Positions 47,814 to 57,589 of a stretch of 64,000 nucleotides of DNA are shown here, in pieces. The first letter of the stretch is position 1; the number at the start of each line of letters is the position of its first letter. The notes under the pieces are model-generated. The model saw only the letters and a program-made list of their open reading frames with translations. It did not search any database and was not told the DNA's origin. A program made the translations under genes and the position numbers. Source of the DNA: Streptomyces sp. CT34 (lineage in GTDB: Bacteria; Actinomycetota; Actinomycetes; Streptomycetales; Streptomycetaceae); the NCBI RefSeq assembly GCF_000805335.1, contig NZ_KN708638.1, positions 4,910,473 to 4,974,472 of the forward strand. The letters are read 5' to 3'.

Positions 47814-49046
47814 TCACCCTCTCCCGTACGGGAATTCCGCCCGGACGACGAAGCCGCCGTCGGACGTGGGGCGCGCCTCCAGCGTCCCGCCCAGGCTCTG
47901 GGCGCGCTCCCGCAGCCCCACCAGACCGTGACCGCCCCCGGGCAGCGCGGGCGCCGTCGCCGACGCGTCCGGCGGCCCGTTGCGGATCTCCACCAGCAGC
48001 CCCGCCGCCGCCCCCTCCGCCGGCTCCACCGCGTCGATCCGGACCCGCACCCGGGCCCCGGGCGCGTGCTTGCGGACATTGGTCAGCGCCTCCTGGACGG
48101 TGCGGTACGCGGCCCGCTCCACCGTCCCCGCGCCGCTGGGCCGCCCCGCCCCCGCCACGGCACCGCCCTCGTACGTCACGTCCAGCGCGCTCAGCTCGAT
48201 CAGCCGCGGCAGCTCGTCCAGGTCCGGCTGCGGCGCCAGCTCGCGGGCCTCCTGGGCGTCGCCGCCGGCAGCCCGCAGGACGCCGACCATGTGCCGCAGC
48301 TCCTCCAGCGTCCGTATCGCCAGCTCGCGGATGGTCCGCGCGCCCGTACGGGCCGCCTCGTCCGCGGTGCTGACCTGCACGGCGCCCGCCTGGAGGCTGA
48401 TCAGGCTGACCTGATGGGCCACCACGTCGTGCATCTCGCGGGCGAGCCGGGCGCGTTCGGTGGCCTTGACCCGCTCCGCCAGCAGCCGGTCCTCGCGGCG
48501 CATGCTGCGGGTCAACTCCTCTATACGGGAGGCCAGTTCGCGGCGGGTGTGGACGAGCAGGCCAAGCGCGATCGGGGCGGCGGAGCTGACCGTCGCGTCG
48601 ATCAGGACCAGCGTGTTCTCGCGGTACGAGGTCGGTTCGAAGTCGGAGATCGGGTACGGGAGGAAGTGCGCGGCGATCAGCAGCAGCGCGCAGCAGGCGA
48701 GCCGGGCGCGGCCGGGCCGGCGCACGGCGAGGGTGTAGAGGGCGATCATCGGCGCGAACCAGATGTAGCCGATGTACAGGCCCGGCAGGGTGACCAGGAA
48801 CACCGGCAGCGGCCAGCGCCGGCGCAGCAGCAGCGCCGCCGCGGCGACCACCGAGACGCTCAGTTCCAGGGCCATTCCCAGGCCGTTGACCAGCAGCGCG
48901 TCGGCGATCGAGAGCAGCACCGGCACGACGACCGGACCGATCCGGCGCAGCCGCCGGGCCACCCGGCCGCGGGCGAACGCCGGTACGCGGTGCCGCGGGC
49001 CCCGCCCGCCGGGTATCCGGGACGCACCGTCCCCGGAGCTCACCAC
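47814..49046 (-). CDS. two-component sensor histidine kinase (NarL/DesK type)
   Basis: A 410-residue membrane kinase: five or six helices (about 35-180), dimerisation and phosphoacceptor region (phosphorylated His in REMHDVVAHQVSLI, about residue 206), then a GHKL ATPase domain (NVRKHAPG, GHGLVGLRERA). No distinct ligand-binding domain, so a membrane or envelope signal is likely. It starts with GTG at 49046, overlapping the end of the response regulator gene by seven bases. Confidence 0.93.
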   Translation of the reverse strand: MVSSGDGASRIPGGRGPRHRVPAFARGRVARRLRRIGPVVVPVLLSIADALLVNGLGMALELSVSVVAAAALLLRRRWPLPVFLVTLPGLYIGYIWFAPMIALYTLAVRRPGRARLACCALLLIAAHFLPYPISDFEPTSYRENTLVLIDATVSSAAPIALGLLVHTRRELASRIEELTRSMRREDRLLAERVKATERARLAREMHDVVAHQVSLISLQAGAVQVSTADEAARTGARTIRELAIRTLEELRHMVGVLRAAGGDAQEARELAPQPDLDELPRLIELSALDVTYEGGAVAGAGRPSGAGTVERAAYRTVQEALTNVRKHAPGARVRVRIDAVEPAEGAAAGLLVEIRNGPPDASATAPALPGGGHGLVGLRERAQSLGGTLEARPTSDGGFVVRAEFPYGRG

Positions 49047-49702
49047 GCCCCCCGCGGATCCCCCGCCACCAGCCCCGCGCGGTCCGCGACGATGGCCGCC
49101 TGGATGCGGTTGATCCCGCCCAACTTGCCCAGCAGCGCGCGCACATGGTCCTTCACCGTGCTCGGCGCCAGCCCCATCCGGTCCGCGATCTGCGCATTGC
49201 CCAGCCCCTCGCCGAGCAGCGCCAGCACCTGCGACTCCCGTGGCGTCAGCCCGCTGACCGCCCGCGCCGCCGCTGCCTGGTCCTCGGCCGTCAGATAGCC
49301 GCCGATCACCGCCCGGGTCACCCCCGGGTCCAGCACGCTCCCGCCCGCCGCCAGCGTCCGCACCGCCCGCACCAGTTGCTCCGGATCCGAGTCCTTCAGC
49401 AGGAAGCCGGCCGCGCCCTCCCGCAGCGCCGCCGTCAGGTACTCCTGTGCGTCGAAGGTCGTCAGCATCGCCACCGCGGGCGGCTCCGGGGCGGCGCGCA
49501 GCCGGCGCAGCACGGTCAGCCCGTCCACGTCCGGCATCCGGATGTCGAGCAGCACGACCTCCGCGCCGCAGCGCAGCACCGTCTCCACGGCCTCCGCTCC
49601 GCCGCAGTCCGCGACCATCTCGATGTCCGGGGCGGTCCCCAGGATCATCCGCAGTCCGGACCTGACGAGCCGCTCGTCATCCACCACAGCGACACGGATC
49701 AC
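49040..49702 (-). CDS. response regulator (NarL/LuxR type)
   Basis: A 220-residue regulator: receiver domain (1-120; phosphoacceptor Asp in EVVLLDIRMPDVDG about residue 54, LTTFD and LLKDSD conserved) and a LuxR-type HTH (about 155-215, SGLTPRESQVLALLGEGLGN, APSTVKDHV). Partner of the adjacent kinase, whose start it overlaps. GTG at 49702 with AAAGG eight bases upstream. Confidence 0.94.
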   Translation of the reverse strand: MIRVAVVDDERLVRSGLRMILGTAPDIEMVADCGGAEAVETVLRCGAEVVLLDIRMPDVDGLTVLRRLRAAPEPPAVAMLTTFDAQEYLTAALREGAAGFLLKDSDPEQLVRAVRTLAAGGSVLDPGVTRAVIGGYLTAEDQAAAARAVSGLTPRESQVLALLGEGLGNAQIADRMGLAPSTVKDHVRALLGKLGGINRIQAAIVADRAGLVAGDPRGAW

Positions 49703-50164
49703 CGGCCGCCCCTTTCTCCTCCGCACCCATCCGAGCCCCCGGAACCGCCCGGCGCTGCGCGACTCCGTCCCCCTGCCGACGGGTCCCCCTCGCGACGGCC
49801 CCGGACCCCCGCCGGCCGGCGGGGGTGATCCCGCGACCTGTGGAGGATGCCGCGAGGAGCACCCGCGGGCAGAGTGGTTCTCATGCTGCACCACTGAAGA
49901 GGCCACGAACCCAGGACGCGTTGCAGCTCACATCGACGGCCGCCGCGGCCCCCACACGCGGCGGCCGTTCCTGGCGTGCGGGGGCGGCCCGGAGGGGGGC
50001 CTCTCCCGCACGGCCACGGGGCTCAGCGGGCCGGGTGGCCGCCTTCTCGCCACCGCGGCCCGGGTGCCTGTTCCGCCGCCCCGGCCCGAGAGACGGCCGG
50101 GCTCCCGCAGCCGCCAGCACCGCCCCGGAAGCCGCGTCAGACAGCCCCCGCGCGGCCCGTCACC
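49703..50164. other. 462-bp gap between the two-component system and the membrane protein
   Basis: Contains one hairpin (49937-49967) and a stretch rich in CCGG without a supported gene. The response-regulator promoter should lie at its left end. Confidence 0.5.
49937..49967. terminator. hairpin in the gap left of the membrane protein gene
   Basis: Perfect 11-bp stem 49937-49947 with 49957-49967, 9-nt loop, behind the stop of the leftward membrane protein gene. Confidence 0.5.
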
Positions 50165-51184
50165 TCACTCGCCCCCGGCCGCCGCCGTCTCCTCCCCGTA
50201 CGCTTCGGAAGCGCCGAACCCCCGTCCCATGGCCAGGACGACGACCGAGGTCATGGCCGCCAGGGCGTAGGCGGTCGTGGCCATGGAGAGGGCGCCCTCG
50301 GGGGTTTCGAAGGACTGGTTGAAGAAGTCCGTCACGGTCAGCCAGACGACCGTGCGGACGGTGAGATAGAGCTGCATCGCGGCGAAGACGAGGAGCGCGC
50401 CGCGGATGTCGCGGCGGGCGCGGAGGGCCAGCACGCCGAGGACGAGGAGCACGACCACCGAGCTCACGGTGGTGAATTCGCCGGACGCGGCCAGGTTGAG
50501 GGTGCCGAGGGACGAGCCGTCGACGACGCTGCGGAGGTAATGGGCGGTGTCCATGCCGGGGGTCGTCAGGTCGCGTACGGTCAGCGCCAGGCGGGCCAGG
50601 GCCATGACGAGGAAGAGGACGCCGCAGATGCGCGAGAGGCGGCGGGGGCGCCCGCCGGAGGGCGGCGCGGTCCGACGGCCGGAGCGCCACCGCTCCGTCG
50701 CGGGGAACATGGCGACCAGTACGGTCACCGCGACCACCAGGCCCAGCGCCCTGGTCGCCAGCGCCCAGCCGCCCAGGGGGTCGGTGCCGTACCGGTCGCG
50801 GTAGGCGGCGTCGAAGAGGCCGACGACCTCGCGTACGGAGAGGGCGAGGAGCAGGAAGCCGCACAGGAGGGCGGCGCTGCGGGCCAGGCGGCGGTGGGCC
50901 AGCGCGAGGCCGGCGGTCGCGAGGAGGGCGGCGGTGAACGCCCACTCCCAGGGGCCGACCAGTTGGGAGGCGGGGGAGGCGCCGGGGTTGAAGAGGCCCT
51001 CGACGAAGTCCCGGGCGGTGCCGTCCCCTTGGATGATCCCGTAGACGGTCCAGCCGATCAGGGCGGTCGCGTAGAGGGCCAGGAAGAGGGCGGCGGTGTG
51101 GTAGGCGCCGTGGTGCTCCGGCGCGGCGCGGGCCGGGTCGGGCCCCGGCCGGACGTCCAGCGCTGCGCCGTCCTGCATCGCCAT
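50165..51184 (-). CDS. polytopic membrane protein of unknown function
   Basis: A 339-residue integral membrane protein with about eight predicted helices and short loops; RRTAPPSGGRPRRLSRI in the middle is cytoplasmic. No family motif is recognised. ATG at 51184. It is alone on its strand; the divergent Ser/Thr kinase begins 379 bp away. Nothing indicates its role. Confidence 0.7.
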   Translation of the reverse strand: MAMQDGAALDVRPGPDPARAAPEHHGAYHTAALFLALYATALIGWTVYGIIQGDGTARDFVEGLFNPGASPASQLVGPWEWAFTAALLATAGLALAHRRLARSAALLCGFLLLALSVREVVGLFDAAYRDRYGTDPLGGWALATRALGLVVAVTVLVAMFPATERWRSGRRTAPPSGGRPRRLSRICGVLFLVMALARLALTVRDLTTPGMDTAHYLRSVVDGSSLGTLNLAASGEFTTVSSVVVLLVLGVLALRARRDIRGALLVFAAMQLYLTVRTVVWLTVTDFFNQSFETPEGALSMATTAYALAAMTSVVVLAMGRGFGASEAYGEETAAAGGE

Positions 51185-51563
51185 GGCCGATCCCCGTTCC
51201 CGTGCTGCCTGTTGCCGTGCCGCGGTGTCCGCCGCCTCACTTTGTCAAGGACGGGCGGAGGGGCGGGGGAGGTTCCACCCCGTGTGTCGTCAGTTGATCA
51301 TGGCGTACCGGGAGGCGTTCGGGTAAGGGCGGGGGCAGGTCGGGCAGCCGGTCCGGGCAGTGCGTCCGCCGGGCCGCCGCCGCTGCCGCGTCGCGGCTGC
51401 CGCGGCGGGTCGCGGCGCGAGGTCCGCCGGGCGGTGGCGGCGGATCACGGCGCGCGCAGGCCGGGAGGGCCTGCGCTGAACCCGGGGTAACCCGGCGGCC
51501 GTTCGAGGGTGCCGGCTTCCGTTCGGCCCCGCCCGCCCCGGCTCCGTGCGGCAAGATGAGGCC
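51185..51563. other. 379-bp divergent region, membrane protein / Ser/Thr kinase
   Basis: Holds a 9-bp hairpin (51454-51462 with 51468-51476) of unclear role and nothing else that I can name. Confidence 0.45.
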
Positions 51564-53522
51564 ATGGAAGGCCGGCTGATCGGTGGACGGTACCGCCTGG
51601 GCATACGGCTGGGCCGCGGAGGCATGGGGACGGTGTGGCGTGCCACGGACCAGCTGCTGGATCGTCAAGTGGCCGTCAAAGAGCTGCACTTGGATGATGG
51701 CGCGGCCGAACCCGAGGCGCGGGCGCAGCGGGACCGGGCGATGCGGGAGGCGCGTACGGTCGCCCAGGTCAAGCACCCGAACGTGATCGTGGTGCACGAC
51801 GTGGTCGAGCAGGACGGCCGGCCGTGGATCGTGATGGAGCTGGTGGAGGGCCCGTCGCTGGCCGACCGGCTGGCCGGCGGCGGTCCGCTGGCGCCCCGTG
51901 AGGCGGCCCGGATCGGGATCGCGCTGCTGGGCGCGCTGCGCGCCGCGCACACCCGGGGTGTGCTGCACCGCGACATCAAGCCGGCGAACGTCCTCATGGA
52001 GAACGGCACCGGGCGGGTCGTGCTGACCGACTTCGGGGTCGCCCAGGTCCCGGGCGTGACCACGCTGACCGACACCAACGGATTCGTCGGCTCGCCCGAG
52101 TACACCGCACCCGAGCGGATGTCCGGCCGCGGCGCGGGCCCGGAGGCCGACCTCTGGTCGCTCGGGGTGCTGCTGTGCGCCGTACTGAGCGGGGAGACGC
52201 CGTTCCGCCGGGACTCGATGGCCGGTGTGCTGCACGCCGTGGTGTACGACGAGATCGAACTCCCCGAGGAGGCCCGGCCGTTGCGCGCGGTGGTCGGCGG
52301 CCTCCTGGAGCGCGATCCGCGGCGCCGGCTGGACGTCGCCGAGACGGCGCGGCTGCTGCGCGGCTACCTCCGGTCGGGGCGGGCGCCGGAGCGCGGCGGC
52401 CGGGGCGGGCACCGCGGGTTCGGGCCCGGGACCGGCCCCGGCGCGGGGCGCGGTACGGGGCCGGGCGGTGGGTCCGCCGGGGAAGGGGCCGCGGGACCGG
52501 CCGCGGCGGCTGCGGCCGGTCCCGCCCCGCCACCGGGCCCCGGAGCGCCGCGCGACCCGTTCGACGACGGACCCGGCGGCGGCCGGCCCAGCGAACACCC
52601 GCCCAGCGAGGACCCGTTCCGCCCCGTGGGGGAGGACCCCGTCCGGCCCGGCAGCACGCCGGTGCCGCCCACCCCGGAGGACGCCGCGCCCCCGGCCACC
52701 ACCCGCCCTGGGCGCGCGGCCCCCGACCGGCCGCCCGCCGGCCGCATCCCCGGCCGGCGGACCCCCGGTGTGCCCATCCCGGCGGCCCTCGACGACCGGG
52801 CGCTGGCCGCCGCCGCCCGCCCGCACACCGGCCGCACCCGTCGCGCGCTGCTGATCGCGGGCGCCGTGGTCGTGGTCGCCGGGGTCGCCGCGGGCGTCGT
52901 CGCCCTCGTGGCGAACGGGAGCGGCGACGACTCCGGTCCGCACCCGGGCGGCTCCGCGCAGGCGACCGGCCGGAAGGGGGCCACGGGCCCGGCGGCCACC
53001 CCGGACGCCGCCCCCTCGAAGCCCGGCCCTCCGGTCACCGGTACCACCGTGCCCTCCTCGGGGGAGGACGGCACGCTCCCGGCCGGCTACCGGATGGTCC
53101 AGGACCCGGACGGCTTCGCGCTGGCCGTCCCGGTGGGCTTCACCCGCTCCTACGAGAACTCGCGGGTCTACTACTCCTCCGAGGGCAAGCGTTTCCGGAT
53201 CGGCGTCCGGCTCCGGACGACGGTGCCGGAGGGCCCGCTCGGCGCGCTGCGCACCGCGGACGCCAACGGCCCCGCCGACTACCCCGGTTACCGCGACGGC
53301 CAGGTCACCGAGACCACCCACAACGGGTTCCGGGCCGGGCTCTGGGAGTTCGTCCGGGACGGCAGCGCCCGGGACGCCGGCGCGCGCTGCACCTACGACC
53401 TCAGCTGGAACGAGGACGGCAAGATGATGGACGTCTGGATCTCCGCGCCGATCGCGTCGCGCATCGAGGCCGAGCGACACTTCGACACCGCGGTCGCCGC
53501 GTTCCGGCTGAGCGACCGGTGA
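51564..53522 (+). CDS. serine/threonine protein kinase with one transmembrane helix
   Basis: A 652-residue Hanks-type kinase. Kinase domain about 10-270 with LGRGGMGTVW (P-loop), AVKEL (Lys), LHRDIKPANV (catalytic loop), TDFGVAQ and SPEYTAPER (activation segment). Then a 130-residue Pro/Gly-rich linker, a membrane helix (about 430-455, ALLIAGAVVVVAGVAAGVVA) and a 190-residue extracytoplasmic domain from YRMVQDPDGFALAVPVGF onwards, with no PASTA repeats. This PQQ- and PASTA-free sensor region occurs in many Streptomyces kinases. ATG 51564, GAGG upstream. Substrate unknown. Confidence 0.93.
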   Translation: MEGRLIGGRYRLGIRLGRGGMGTVWRATDQLLDRQVAVKELHLDDGAAEPEARAQRDRAMREARTVAQVKHPNVIVVHDVVEQDGRPWIVMELVEGPSLADRLAGGGPLAPREAARIGIALLGALRAAHTRGVLHRDIKPANVLMENGTGRVVLTDFGVAQVPGVTTLTDTNGFVGSPEYTAPERMSGRGAGPEADLWSLGVLLCAVLSGETPFRRDSMAGVLHAVVYDEIELPEEARPLRAVVGGLLERDPRRRLDVAETARLLRGYLRSGRAPERGGRGGHRGFGPGTGPGAGRGTGPGGGSAGEGAAGPAAAAAAGPAPPPGPGAPRDPFDDGPGGGRPSEHPPSEDPFRPVGEDPVRPGSTPVPPTPEDAAPPATTRPGRAAPDRPPAGRIPGRRTPGVPIPAALDDRALAAAARPHTGRTRRALLIAGAVVVVAGVAAGVVALVANGSGDDSGPHPGGSAQATGRKGATGPAATPDAAPSKPGPPVTGTTVPSSGEDGTLPAGYRMVQDPDGFALAVPVGFTRSYENSRVYYSSEGKRFRIGVRLRTTVPEGPLGALRTADANGPADYPGYRDGQVTETTHNGFRAGLWEFVRDGSARDAGARCTYDLSWNEDGKMMDVWISAPIASRIEAERHFDTAVAAFRLSDR

Positions 53523-53736
53523 GCGGCCGGTCACCGACCGGTGAGCGGCCGGGCGGCACGACCCCGGGAGCCCGGAGCCCGGGGCCGCGGGGTGGCCGGG
53601 CGGCGGGCCGGCCGCGCCGTGTCCCGCCAGCCCAGCACCGTTGCGGCCGGTGAACACTGGCGCGATGGGGTGTACTCGGGGAAAACCTGTTACTGCCGGG
53701 TACACAAAGCGCCCCCGGGGGCATACGCTCGCCCGC

Positions 53737-55482
53737 ATGACGGACTCGCAGGACGCCGGATCGTCCCCCTTGCCCGACTCCTCCCCCACTCTCGACCGCG
53801 CTCGAACGGGGGGAGGACCCCCGTGCACGGGAGGTGCCCCCGCCGCCACCGGCGAGGCCCCGCGGGAGACCTCCCCCGAGGCCCCCGCCGCGCCCGCCGG
53901 CGGCAACCCGGTCGCGGTCGCCGCCCCCGGTACCCGCACGGCGGCCGACGTGGTCACCCCGGAGGTGGCCGCCCGGCTCACCCGTGACGTGGTCGGCAGG
54001 GGGCGGACCGCGAACCACAGCCCGTTCACCGGCGAGAAACTGGCCGACCTGCCCGAGTCCACCCCCGAGGACGTCGCCCGCGCCTTCGAGCGGGCCCGCG
54101 CCGCCCAGGAGCGCTGGGCGAAGGTCCCGGTCAGGCAGCGCGCCGCGGTCCTGCTGCGGTTCCACGACCTGATCCTGCGCCGCCAGGCCGAGGTGCTCGA
54201 CCTGATCCAGCTGGAGACCGGCAAGGCGCGGCTGCACGCCCATGAGGAGGTGCAGGCGGTCGCCGTCGCCGCCCGCCACTACGGCCGCAAGGCCCCCGCC
54301 TACCTCCGCCCCAAGGGCCACACCGGTGTCGTGCCGACCCTGACCAAGGTCACCGAACTCCGCCAGCCGCGCGGCGTCGTCGGGCAGATCGCCCCCTGGA
54401 ACTACCCCTTCGAGCTGACCGTCGGCGACGCCCTGCCGGCCTTCGCCGCGGGCAACGCCGTCGTCATGAAGCCCGACACGGAGACCGCGCTGACCGCCCT
54501 GTGGGCCCGCGAGCAGCTCATCGAGGCCGGGCTCCCGGAGGACGTCTGGCAGGTGGTGATCGGCGACGGCCCGGTCGTCGGCCCCGCGGTCGTCGCGCAC
54601 GCCGACTACGTCTCGTTCACCGGCTCGACCCGGACGGGCCGCGAGGTCGCCCAGGGCGCCGCCGCCCGCCTGGTCGGCGTCTCCCTCGAACTCGGCGGCA
54701 AGAACGCCATGTTGGTGCTGCACGACGCCGACGTGGAGAAGGCCGCCGCCGGCGCCGTCCGCGGCTGCTTCTCCTCCGCGGGCCAGCTGTGCATCTCCAT
54801 CGAGCGGCTGTACGTCCACGAATCGGTCGCCGACGACTTCGTCCGGCGCTTCGCCGCCCGTACGAAGGCGATGCGGCTGGGCAACGCCCTCGCCTACGGC
54901 GCCGACATGGGCTCGCTGGTCGGCGAGCGCCAGCTGGAGACCGTCACCCGCCATGTCGACGAGGCCGTCGCCAAGGGCGCCCGGCTGATCGCCGGCGGCC
55001 GGCCCCGCCCCGACATCGGCCCGCTGTTCTACGAGCCGACCATCCTGGACGGCGTCGAGGCGCCGATGGCCGTCTGCACCGAGGAGACCTTCGGCCCGGT
55101 CGTCTCCCTCTACCGTTTCCGCGACGAGGACGAGGCGGTCGCGCTCGCCAACGCCACGCCGTACGGCCTGAATTCCAGCGTCTGGACCAAGGACGGCCGG
55201 CGCGGCCGGGCGGTCGCGGCCCGGCTCCGCACCGGCACGGTCAACGTCAACGAGTCCTACGCGGCGGGCTACGGCAGCGTGCAGTCCCCGATGGGCGGTA
55301 TGGGCGACTCGGGGCTGGGCCGCCGGCACGGCTCCGAGGGCATCCTCAAGTACACCGAGGCGCAGACCGTCGCCCACCAGCGGCTGATTCCGCTGGCACC
55401 GGCCTTCGGGATGGACGACGAGAAGTACGCCCAGTCCATGACCCGCAGCCTGCGCGCGATGAAGGCCCTCCGCCTGCGCTGA
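53737..55482 (+). CDS. succinate-semialdehyde dehydrogenase-like aldehyde dehydrogenase
   Basis: A 581-residue NAD(P)-dependent aldehyde dehydrogenase, most like succinate-semialdehyde dehydrogenases. Conserved: APWNYPFELTVGDALPAF, FTGSTRTGREVA, the catalytic-Glu LELGGKNAM and the catalytic-Cys region FSSAGQLCISIERLYVHE. The first 80 residues are abnormal for the family and partly encoded by a dispersed repeat (about 53779-53841). ATG at 53737. The GMC oxidoreductase gene starts 95 bp later. The genes may oxidise an alcohol to an aldehyde and then to an acid. Confidence 0.9.
   Translation: MTDSQDAGSSPLPDSSPTLDRARTGGGPPCTGGAPAATGEAPRETSPEAPAAPAGGNPVAVAAPGTRTAADVVTPEVAARLTRDVVGRGRTANHSPFTGEKLADLPESTPEDVARAFERARAAQERWAKVPVRQRAAVLLRFHDLILRRQAEVLDLIQLETGKARLHAHEEVQAVAVAARHYGRKAPAYLRPKGHTGVVPTLTKVTELRQPRGVVGQIAPWNYPFELTVGDALPAFAAGNAVVMKPDTETALTALWAREQLIEAGLPEDVWQVVIGDGPVVGPAVVAHADYVSFTGSTRTGREVAQGAAARLVGVSLELGGKNAMLVLHDADVEKAAAGAVRGCFSSAGQLCISIERLYVHESVADDFVRRFAARTKAMRLGNALAYGADMGSLVGERQLETVTRHVDEAVAKGARLIAGGRPRPDIGPLFYEPTILDGVEAPMAVCTEETFGPVVSLYRFRDEDEAVALANATPYGLNSSVWTKDGRRGRAVAARLRTGTVNVNESYAAGYGSVQSPMGGMGDSGLGRRHGSEGILKYTEAQTVAHQRLIPLAPAFGMDDEKYAQSMTRSLRAMKALRLR
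53779..53841 (+). repeat. dispersed-type palindromic repeat inside the aldehyde dehydrogenase gene
   Basis: CTCCCCCACTCTCGACC ... GGGAGGTGCCCCCGCC reads in frame as PLPDSSPTLDRARTGGGPPC in part. It shares its ends with the intergenic element at 9206-9239; the middle is an imperfect palindrome. Confidence 0.6.
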
Positions 55483-55577
55483 ACACCAACCAGCCCTTCC
55501 GGCGGGAAATTCCAGCCCCTCCGGCGATCGAGAGCGGGGTCCGGGGCGGAGCCCCGACAACGGACACGGAGGTACCG

Positions 55578-57503
55578 GTGCCACAGCCCAACTCTGCCCA
55601 ACCCCACGCCCCGGAGGGCGAGCCCACCACCGGGCGCCCCGCCCACGAGGAACCCCCCTATGACTACGACTACGACTACGACGTCATAGTCATAGGCTCC
55701 GGCTTCGGCGGCTCGGTCTCCGCGCTCCGCCTGACCGAGAAGGGCTACCGCGTCGGCGTCCTCGAAGCCGGCCGGCGCTTCACCCGCGAGACGCTGCCGA
55801 AGAACTCCTGGGACCTCAGGAACTACCTGTGGGCGCCGGCCCTCGGCCTCTACGGCATCCAGCGCATCCACCTCCTCGGCAACGTCATGGTGCTGGCGGG
55901 CGCCGGGGTCGGCGGCGGCTCGCTGAACTACGCCAACACCCTCTACGTACCGCCCGAACCGTTCTTCGACGACCCCCAGTGGAAGGACATCACCGACTGG
56001 CGGGCGGAGCTGAAGCCGTACTACGACCAGGCCCGGCGGATGCTCGGCGTACGGCTCAACCCGACGATGACCCCGTCCGACGTCCACCTGAAGGCGACCG
56101 CGCAGGCCATGGGCGTCGGCGACTCCTTCCACATGGCGCCGGTCGGGGTGTTCTTCGGGGACGGCAAGGACGCCTGCGACGGGGACGCGGCCGGCGACGG
56201 GGCGGTACAGGCGCTGCCCGGCGGCGAGGTCGCCGACCCGTACTTCGGCGGCGCCGGCCCCTCCCGCAGGGCGTGCACGGAGTGCGGCGAGTGCATGACC
56301 GGCTGCCGGCACGGCGCGAAGAACACCCTCAACGAGAACTACCTCTACCTCGCCGAGCGGGCCGGCGCCGTCATCCACCCGATGACCTCGGTCGTCGCGG
56401 TCACCGAGGACTCCCGCGGCGGCTTCGCGGTCCGCACCCTGCCGACCGACGACAAGAAGGGCCGACGAGGAGGCGCGGGGCGAAGCGCCTCGAAGAGGGG
56501 CGGCGGCCGGGAGACGGGCGGGCGTACGTTCACCGCCCGCCGGGTGGTCGTCGCGGCCGGGACCTACGGGACGCAGACGCTGCTGCACCGGATGAAGGAC
56601 TCCGGTCTGCTGCCGTACCTCTCGGACCGCCTCGGCGCGCTGACCCGCACCAACTCCGAGGCCCTGGTGGGCGCCCAGACCGACAACCGCCGCTACCGCA
56701 GACAACACGGCGCGGACCGGGTCGACTTCACCAGGGGCGTGGCGATCACCTCGTCGATACACCCCAACGAGAACACCCACATCGAGCCGGTCCGCTACGG
56801 CAAGGGCTCCAACTCGATGGGCAGCCTGACCATCCTCCAGGTCCCCTACCGGCCCGCCGGCCGCGTCCTAGGGTGGCTCGGCAACATGGCCCGCCACCCG
56901 CTGCTCGCCCTCCGCTCGCTCTCCAACCGCCGCTGGTCCGAGCGCACCATCATCGGCCTGGTCATGCAGTCCCTGGACAACTCCCTGACGACGTACCGCA
57001 AGCCGAGCGGCATCGGAAAGGGCCTGCTCACCGCCCGCCAGGGCCACGGCGCCCCGAACCCCGACCAGATCCCCGAGGCCACCGAGGCGGCCACCCTGCT
57101 CGCCCAGGAGATCAACGGCTTCGCGGGCAGCAACGTCGGTGAGTTGATGGGCACTCCGCTCACCGCCCACTTCCTCGGCGGCTGCCCCATCGGCGCGGAC
57201 GCCGACCACGGCGTCATCGACCCGTACCACCGCCTCTACGGACACCCGGGCATATCGGTCGTCGACGGCGCCGCGGTCTCCGCCAACCTCGGCGTCAACC
57301 CGTCGCTGACCATCACCGCGCAGGCCGAACGCGCCATGTCCCTCTGGCCCAACAAGGGCGAACCGGACCTCCGCCCGGCCCCGGGCCGCCCGTACGAGCG
57401 CCTGGCCCCGGTCGCGCCGGTGCGCCCCGCCGTCCCCGAGAAGGCGTTCGGCGCCCTCAGGCTGCCGTTCCTGTCCGTACCGCCGGTGCCGCCCAAGAAG
57501 TAG
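55578..57503 (+). CDS. GMC-type oxidoreductase with four-Cys motif (cholesterol-oxidase-like)
   Basis: A 641-residue FAD-dependent oxidoreductase of the GMC/cholesterol-oxidase-like family. Dinucleotide-binding VIVIGSGFGGSVSALRL (about 36-52) and the C-terminal FAD/active-site region HFLGGCPIGADADHGVIDP and DGAAVSANLGVNPSLTI are clear. A motif C-x2-C-x2-C-x3-C (CTECGECMTGC, about 235-245) looks like an Fe-S site, as in related enzymes with CTQCG-type motifs. A tandem YDYDYDYD lies directly before the FAD motif. GTG at 55578, with GGAGG six bases upstream. Substrate not predictable; a terminator follows. Confidence 0.9.
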   Translation: MPQPNSAQPHAPEGEPTTGRPAHEEPPYDYDYDYDVIVIGSGFGGSVSALRLTEKGYRVGVLEAGRRFTRETLPKNSWDLRNYLWAPALGLYGIQRIHLLGNVMVLAGAGVGGGSLNYANTLYVPPEPFFDDPQWKDITDWRAELKPYYDQARRMLGVRLNPTMTPSDVHLKATAQAMGVGDSFHMAPVGVFFGDGKDACDGDAAGDGAVQALPGGEVADPYFGGAGPSRRACTECGECMTGCRHGAKNTLNENYLYLAERAGAVIHPMTSVVAVTEDSRGGFAVRTLPTDDKKGRRGGAGRSASKRGGGRETGGRTFTARRVVVAAGTYGTQTLLHRMKDSGLLPYLSDRLGALTRTNSEALVGAQTDNRRYRRQHGADRVDFTRGVAITSSIHPNENTHIEPVRYGKGSNSMGSLTILQVPYRPAGRVLGWLGNMARHPLLALRSLSNRRWSERTIIGLVMQSLDNSLTTYRKPSGIGKGLLTARQGHGAPNPDQIPEATEAATLLAQEINGFAGSNVGELMGTPLTAHFLGGCPIGADADHGVIDPYHRLYGHPGISVVDGAAVSANLGVNPSLTITAQAERAMSLWPNKGEPDLRPAPGRPYERLAPVAPVRPAVPEKAFGALRLPFLSVPPVPPKK

Positions 57504-57529
57504 GCCCACGGGAACAGTTCACAGCGAAG

Positions 57530-57580
57530 GGCCCCGGGAATCCGTCCGCGAGGGGGGTTTGCGGACGGCCACGGGGCCCT
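57530..57580 (+). terminator. double-stem terminator of the GMC oxidoreductase
   Basis: Outer stem GGGCCCCG/CGGGGCCC (57530-57537 with 57573-57580) and inner stem CCGTCCGC/GCGGACGG (57543-57550 with 57562-57569). Confidence 0.8.
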
Positions 57581-57589
57581 TGGCTTTCG

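Noticed and set aside
51237..54224. 995-codon minus-strand frame across the kinase and aldehyde dehydrogenase genes
   Set aside because: Antisense shadow over a clear Hanks-type kinase; no motif of its own.
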